From contig JAGWVC010000127.1 of the NCBI GenBank assembly GCA_018971065.1, positions 1 through 9,143 on the forward strand: 9,143 nucleotides of DNA, written 5' to 3'. The stretch comes from Sphingomonadales bacterium (GTDB lineage: Bacteria; Pseudomonadota; Alphaproteobacteria; Sphingomonadales; Sphingomonadaceae). Position 1 is the stretch's first letter; each line of letters starts with the position of its first letter. The translations under genes and the position numbers were made by a program. Shown piece by piece: positions 6,305 through 9,143 of the stretch. The notes under the pieces are model-generated. The model saw only the letters and a list, made by a program, of their open reading frames with translations, did not search any database and was not told the DNA's origin.

Positions 6305-6896
6305 CGTCGATGTTGTCCTCCCAGTCGTCCAGCACCGCCTGAAAGTCGGCCAGCGTCGGCCCGGTGGCGGCGGGCGGCAGCGCCGGATGATGCGGATACT
6401 GGTGCCCGGTCATCCGGTTCCACCCCCAGCCGGCCAGCACCAGCAGCGCCGCGTTCAGCGCGATCGGCGCCGCCAGGAATGCCCATCCGGCGTGCAGGAT
6501 CGGCGGCCCTGCCATCGCCATCATCACCGCCGTGCCGCCGGCCGGCGGATGCAGGCTGTGCGTCGGCAGCATGGCGATGGCGGACAGCCCGACCGCCAGC
6601 CCGGCTGCCAGCGCCGGGTCCAGCCCCGCCCGCGCGCAACCCAGGCCGATGGCCGCCGCGATCACATGGCTGCCGAACGCGGGCCAGGGCTGCGCCAGCG
6701 GGCTGGCCGGCAGCAGGAACACGATGATCGCCGAAGCGCCCAGCGGCGCGATCAGCCAGGGTGTGCCGGCGGGGGCCAGCGCCGGAAACGCCAGCATCAG
6801 CGTGCGGGTCATCATCGCCACCAGCGCCACGCCCAGCAAGGCGCCGGCGACGCCGCCGGCATTGCGCCGCCATGCGGGCGTATTCGTCATCGACAT
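6246..6896 (-). CDS. HPP-family integral membrane protein
   Basis: The product is 216 residues. About four hydrophobic segments are seen (near residues 12-38, 47-66, 76-112 and 120-158), and the family signature HSLHPPAGGTA lies at 113-123. A soluble C-terminal tail (about 170-216, with DFQAVLDDWEDNIDVSAEDL) fits the short acidic tail common in bacterial members. HPP proteins are inner-membrane proteins of poorly known function; a plant member has been linked to nitrite transport. The ATG at 6896 has AAGGA 10 nt upstream, and this site overlaps the GMC stop codon; an ATG two codons later (6890) is also possible. The gene is the second of the GMC-HPP operon (14-bp gap). Its 3' end overlaps the EthD gene by 59 bp in antisense. 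A transport role for the GMC substrate or product is only a guess. Confidence 0.85.
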   Translation of the reverse strand: MSMTNTPAWRRNAGGVAGALLGVALVAMMTRTLMLAFPALAPAGTPWLIAPLGASAIIVFLLPASPLAQPWPAFGSHVIAAAIGLGCARAGLDPALAAGLAVGLSAIAMLPTHSLHPPAGGTAVMMAMAGPPILHAGWAFLAAPIALNAALLVLAGWGWNRMTGHQYPHHPALPPAATGPTLADFQAVLDDWEDNIDVSAEDLVALNRAAMARARG

Positions 6897-6910
6897 TCAG
6901 GGGCAATCCT

Positions 6911-8509
6911 TCAGCGCGCGTCTTCCAGGATCATCGCCGCCGCCTTTTCGCCGACCATGATCGCCGGGGCATTGGTGTTCGCCGCCGGCATGATCGGCAT
7001 GATCGAGGCGTCGGCCACGCGCAACCCCGAAACGCCGCGCACCCGCAGGCGCGGATCGACCACCGAAGCCGCATCGCCGCCCATCCGGCACGTTGCCACC
7101 GGGTGATAGCCGATGCCGCATTCGTTGCGCAGCCGCTGTTCCCACTCGGCATCGCTCACCGGCATCGGATCGGGCGCGATCGATCCCTTGGCGTGCGCCT
7201 GCCATGCGGGCACGCGGAACATCGCCTGCACCTGCTTCACCCCCGCCACCAGCGCCGCCACGTCCTCGTCCGATCCCAGCAGGCGATGGTCGATCACCGG
7301 CTTGGCCAGTGGATCGGCGCTGCGCAGGCGAATTTCGCCCCGGCTCTTCGGCTTGGCCACGTTGGCAAACACCACCACGCCCGATTTCTCGTGCGGCTTG
7401 CGCTTCGCCATGTCGTGAATCATCAGCCCGAACGACAGCTTGATGTCGGGCCGCGCCAGTTCCGGGCGCGATCGCAGATAGGCCATCGCTTCCACCGGGA
7501 TGATCGCCATCAGCCCCCGCCGGGTGAACACATAGCGCAGGAACTCGAACGCCAGCCGGTGCGGCTTCATCCAGTTGTTGTAGGTCGGCACATCCACCTC
7601 GAAGGTGGACTGGAAGCTGGCGTGCTCCTGCAGGTTCTTGCCCACCTCGGGCGCATCCACCACCACGTCGATGCCGTGTTCGGCCAGATGCGCCGCCGGC
7701 CCGATGCCCGATCGCATCAGCACCGCCGGCGATGTCAGCGCCCCGGCGCTCACGATCACCTCGCGCGCCGCGCTCACCTCGCGCACCACCCCGTCCTGCA
7801 CAAAGCGCACGCCGGTCGCGCGCCCGTCGGCGATCAGCACCTTGTCCGCGACCGCCCCGGTCACCACCGTCAGGTTCGGGCGGCTTTCGGCGGTTTTCAG
7901 GAACGCCAGCGCCGCGCTCGACCTTTGGCCCTGCTTTTGCGTACACAGCATCTCGAACGCGCCATCGACGTCGCCCGCGCAGTAGTCAGGCACGCGCCGC
8001 AGCCCGAACTGCTCGCAACCATCGACGAACACGCGGGTCAGCGGATGCACCAGCCCCGGCTTGCCTACGCCCAGCTCGCCATGCGTGCCATGAGTCTGGC
8101 TGTCAGGCCCGGAATAGGCTTCCGACTTCAGGAAATAGGGCAGCACCTCGTTCCACGACCAACCCTCGCAGCCCAGTTCGCTTGCCCAGTCGTCATAGTC
8201 GGTGCGGTCGCCGCGAATGTAGATCATGCCGTTGATCGCCGACCCGCCGCCCAGCAGCCGCCCCGCGTTCCACGATCCACGCCGCCCGTTCAGCGACGGG
8301 TCCGGCTCGGTCACATGGCACCAGTCGGCCTCGGGCGTGAACATCTTCTTCATCCCGCCCGCCGGCATCCGGTGCATGAACGAGTCCGAACGCCCCCCGG
8401 CTTCCAGCAGCACCACGCGCACGCCCGGGTCCTCCGACAGCCGCGTCGCCAGCACGCACCCCGCGCTGCCGCCGCCGACGATCACATAGTCGGCCGAAAG
8501 TTCTGACAT
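6911..8509 (-). CDS. GMC-family FAD-dependent alcohol dehydrogenase (choline dehydrogenase-like)
   Basis: The product is 532 residues, the usual length for BetA/AlkJ-type GMC oxidoreductases. It starts with the FAD-binding [11 protein letters not shown] (7-17), with Glu36 in LLEAGG for the ribose. GMC signature 1 is [18 protein letters not shown] (83-100) and signature 2 is [15 protein letters not shown] (254-268). The catalytic region has His469 in [11 protein letters not shown] and Asn513 in NTNAPAIM, the His/Asn pair of choline dehydrogenases and oxidases. It oxidises a primary alcohol to an aldehyde using FAD, passing electrons to the respiratory chain or a quinone. No signal peptide is seen, so it is cytoplasmic or membrane-associated. 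The ATG at 8509 is chosen because GGGGGAG (8526-8520) lies 10 nt upstream; an ATG at 8551 would add 14 residues and has no such site. Candidate substrates include choline, aliphatic alcohols and polyethylene glycol; the sequence does not decide. It leads an operon with the HPP gene. Confidence 0.93.
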   Translation of the reverse strand: MSELSADYVIVGGGSAGCVLATRLSEDPGVRVVLLEAGGRSDSFMHRMPAGGMKKMFTPEADWCHVTEPDPSLNGRRGSWNAGRLLGGGSAINGMIYIRGDRTDYDDWASELGCEGWSWNEVLPYFLKSEAYSGPDSQTHGTHGELGVGKPGLVHPLTRVFVDGCEQFGLRRVPDYCAGDVDGAFEMLCTQKQGQRSSAALAFLKTAESRPNLTVVTGAVADKVLIADGRATGVRFVQDGVVREVSAAREVIVSAGALTSPAVLMRSGIGPAAHLAEHGIDVVVDAPEVGKNLQEHASFQSTFEVDVPTYNNWMKPHRLAFEFLRYVFTRRGLMAIIPVEAMAYLRSRPELARPDIKLSFGLMIHDMAKRKPHEKSGVVVFANVAKPKSRGEIRLRSADPLAKPVIDHRLLGSDEDVAALVAGVKQVQAMFRVPAWQAHAKGSIAPDPMPVSDAEWEQRLRNECGIGYHPVATCRMGGDAASVVDPRLRVRGVSGLRVADASIMPIMPAANTNAPAIMVGEKAAAMILEDAR

Positions 8510-8519
8510 CGCCGCGAAT

Positions 8520-8526
8520 CTCCCCC
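8520..8526 (-). promoter_or_regulatory. Ribosome binding site fixing the GMC start
   Basis: On the minus strand GGGGGAG (8526-8520) ends 10 nt before the ATG at 8509. The earlier in-frame ATG at 8551 is preceded by AT-rich sequence with no Shine-Dalgarno match, so the shorter form is preferred. Confidence 0.6.
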
Positions 8527-8552
8527 GTGCGAGGGGCGGTTCATTCCCCATC

Positions 8553-8568
8553 GCGAATTTATGTTCGC
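8553..8568. promoter_or_regulatory. Inverted repeat just downstream of the GMC promoter
   Basis: GCGAA (8553-8557) and TTCGC (8564-8568) form a perfect 5-bp dyad around TTTATG. It sits 7 bp downstream of the TATAAT on the transcribed side, about where transcription would start, so a repressor bound there would block initiation. The TetR gene directly upstream is the natural candidate. The dyad is short, so confidence is modest. Confidence 0.4.
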
Positions 8569-8574
8569 AAATGG

Positions 8575-8580
8575 ATTATA
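8575..8580 (-). promoter_or_regulatory. -10 box (TATAAT) for the GMC-HPP operon
   Basis: The minus strand reads TATAAT at 8580-8575, a perfect consensus in otherwise GC-rich DNA, about 65 nt before the GMC ATG. Upstream, TTGCCC (8601-8596) is a possible -35 but the 15-nt spacer is short. This suggests the GMC-HPP pair has its own promoter rather than only reading through from the TetR gene. Confidence 0.55.
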
Positions 8581-8620
8581 GCTCCGCGCCGTCCTGGGCA
8601 AGCGCGAAGCTGCGCCCCGG

Positions 8621-9143
8621 TTACGCCCCGCCGAGTCCCGCCAGGAACAGCCGCACGTTGAATGCCGTCCGCCGGTCCAGTTCCGCTGCCGGAATATCCT
8701 GCCCCCACGCGGCATACGTGGCCGGCCCGCCCACCACCAGTTGCAGGAACGACAACGCCGCGTCGGTCACGTGCGCGTCGTCCAGCGCGGGCAGGCGGCG
8801 GCCCAGCAATTCGCGCAGGAACACCAGCGTCGGCTCGGTGCCCAGATGGCTGGTCCACGGCCCCAGCCCGGGCAGGCGCCGGGCCTCGGCATTGGTGATC
8901 TGCAGCAGCCGCAACCCCTCGCGCGACAGGATATTGTCGATCAGCAGCCGCCCGATCCGCACCAGCGACGCTTCCAGATCAGGCCCTTCGGCCGCGCTCA
9001 GGCGATCGGTGGGCAGAATCCATTCGTCGATTGCCCGCTGCAACGCCGCGCGAAACAACCCGCGCTTGTCCTCATAGCGGCTGTAGATCGTGCGCTTCGC
9101 CATGCCGACGGCGGCGGTGATCGCCTCGATGCTGGTGCCTTCG
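8621..9143 (-). CDS. TetR/AcrR-family regulator, 5' end cut by the window edge
   Basis: The frame is open to the right edge, so the start lies outside; 173 residues are visible. It begins inside the DNA-binding domain: EGTSIEAITAAVGMAKRTIY followed by SRYEDKRGLF is the helix-turn-helix of a TetR protein, missing only the first helix. An internal ATG (9103) falls within this motif and is not the real start. The C-terminal domain, with GLRLLQITNAEARRLPGLG (84-102 of the visible part) and a later helix ending the chain at LAGLGGA, resembles the AefR-like C-terminal domain of this family. The gene lies 111 bp upstream of the GMC gene on the same strand. It most likely controls the GMC-HPP operon through the inverted repeat near its promoter; this is inference from position. 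Confidence 0.85.
   Translation of the reverse strand, partial: EGTSIEAITAAVGMAKRTIYSRYEDKRGLFRAALQRAIDEWILPTDRLSAAEGPDLEASLVRIGRLLIDNILSREGLRLLQITNAEARRLPGLGPWTSHLGTEPTLVFLRELLGRRLPALDDAHVTDAALSFLQLVVGGPATYAAWGQDIPAAELDRRTAFNVRLFLAGLGGA

Noticed and set aside
6761..8506. Open frame of 581 codons on the plus strand over the GMC gene.
   Set aside because: Arg/His/Pro-rich shadow; the minus-strand GMC gene explains the region with all family signatures.
6911..8509. Assignment as polyethylene glycol dehydrogenase or betA.
   Set aside because: Family motifs are shared by many GMC enzymes, and none of the usual neighbours (TonB receptor, aldehyde dehydrogenase, BetI/BetB) lies in the window.

Overview
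The window is about two-thirds G+C and densely packed with genes. The gene types (an OprB-type porin, a PQQ dehydrogenase fused to cytochrome c, an EthD-domain protein, a GMC flavoenzyme, an HPP membrane protein and two TetR regulators), with Shine-Dalgarno sites and a strong codon bias to G/C, suggest a Gram-negative alphaproteobacterium, probably a sphingomonad such as Novosphingobium or Sphingomonas. The genus is inference; no rRNA or marker gene is present. I see eight protein-coding genes, one of them cut by the right edge, and no tRNA, rRNA, CRISPR, insertion sequence or attachment site.

Left block (1-2457): a membrane-anchored or exported metallo-beta-lactamase-fold hydrolase (91-1011), then an OprB-family outer-membrane porin (1099-2418), both on +. 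The porin converges on a TetR gene on the minus strand (2454-3119). The 35 bp between them forms a stem-loop whose arms include both stop codons, a likely shared terminator.

Middle block (2454-6304): the TetR gene is divergent from a periplasmic quinohaemoprotein dehydrogenase (3252-5492; N-terminal cytochrome c plus PQQ beta-propeller). Between them is a 32-bp near-perfect palindrome (3153-3184) on which overlapping promoters for both directions can be drawn, a strong operator candidate. The dehydrogenase stop overlaps the start of an EthD-domain protein (ATGA at 5489-5492), so the two are likely translationally coupled. The EthD protein seems to hold two copies of the fold.

Right block (6246-9143), all on the minus strand: a second TetR gene (running off the right edge), a GMC-family FAD alcohol dehydrogenase (6911-8509) with a TATAAT promoter and a small inverted repeat upstream, then an HPP-family membrane protein (6246-6896) 14 bp downstream in the same operon. 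The HPP and EthD genes overlap tail to tail by 59 bp.

Taken together, the region looks like an accessory catabolic island: a porin for uptake of a small sugar-like or polyol substrate, a periplasmic PQQ/cytochrome c alcohol oxidation route and a cytoplasmic FAD alcohol oxidation route, each with its own TetR switch. The substrate cannot be read from the sequence. The most interesting points are the unusual active-site signature of the PQQ enzyme (an Asp-x-Asp pair like that of lanthanide enzymes, but no metal-binding Glu and no vicinal cysteine pair), its coupling to a duplicated EthD protein, and the symmetric operator-promoter.
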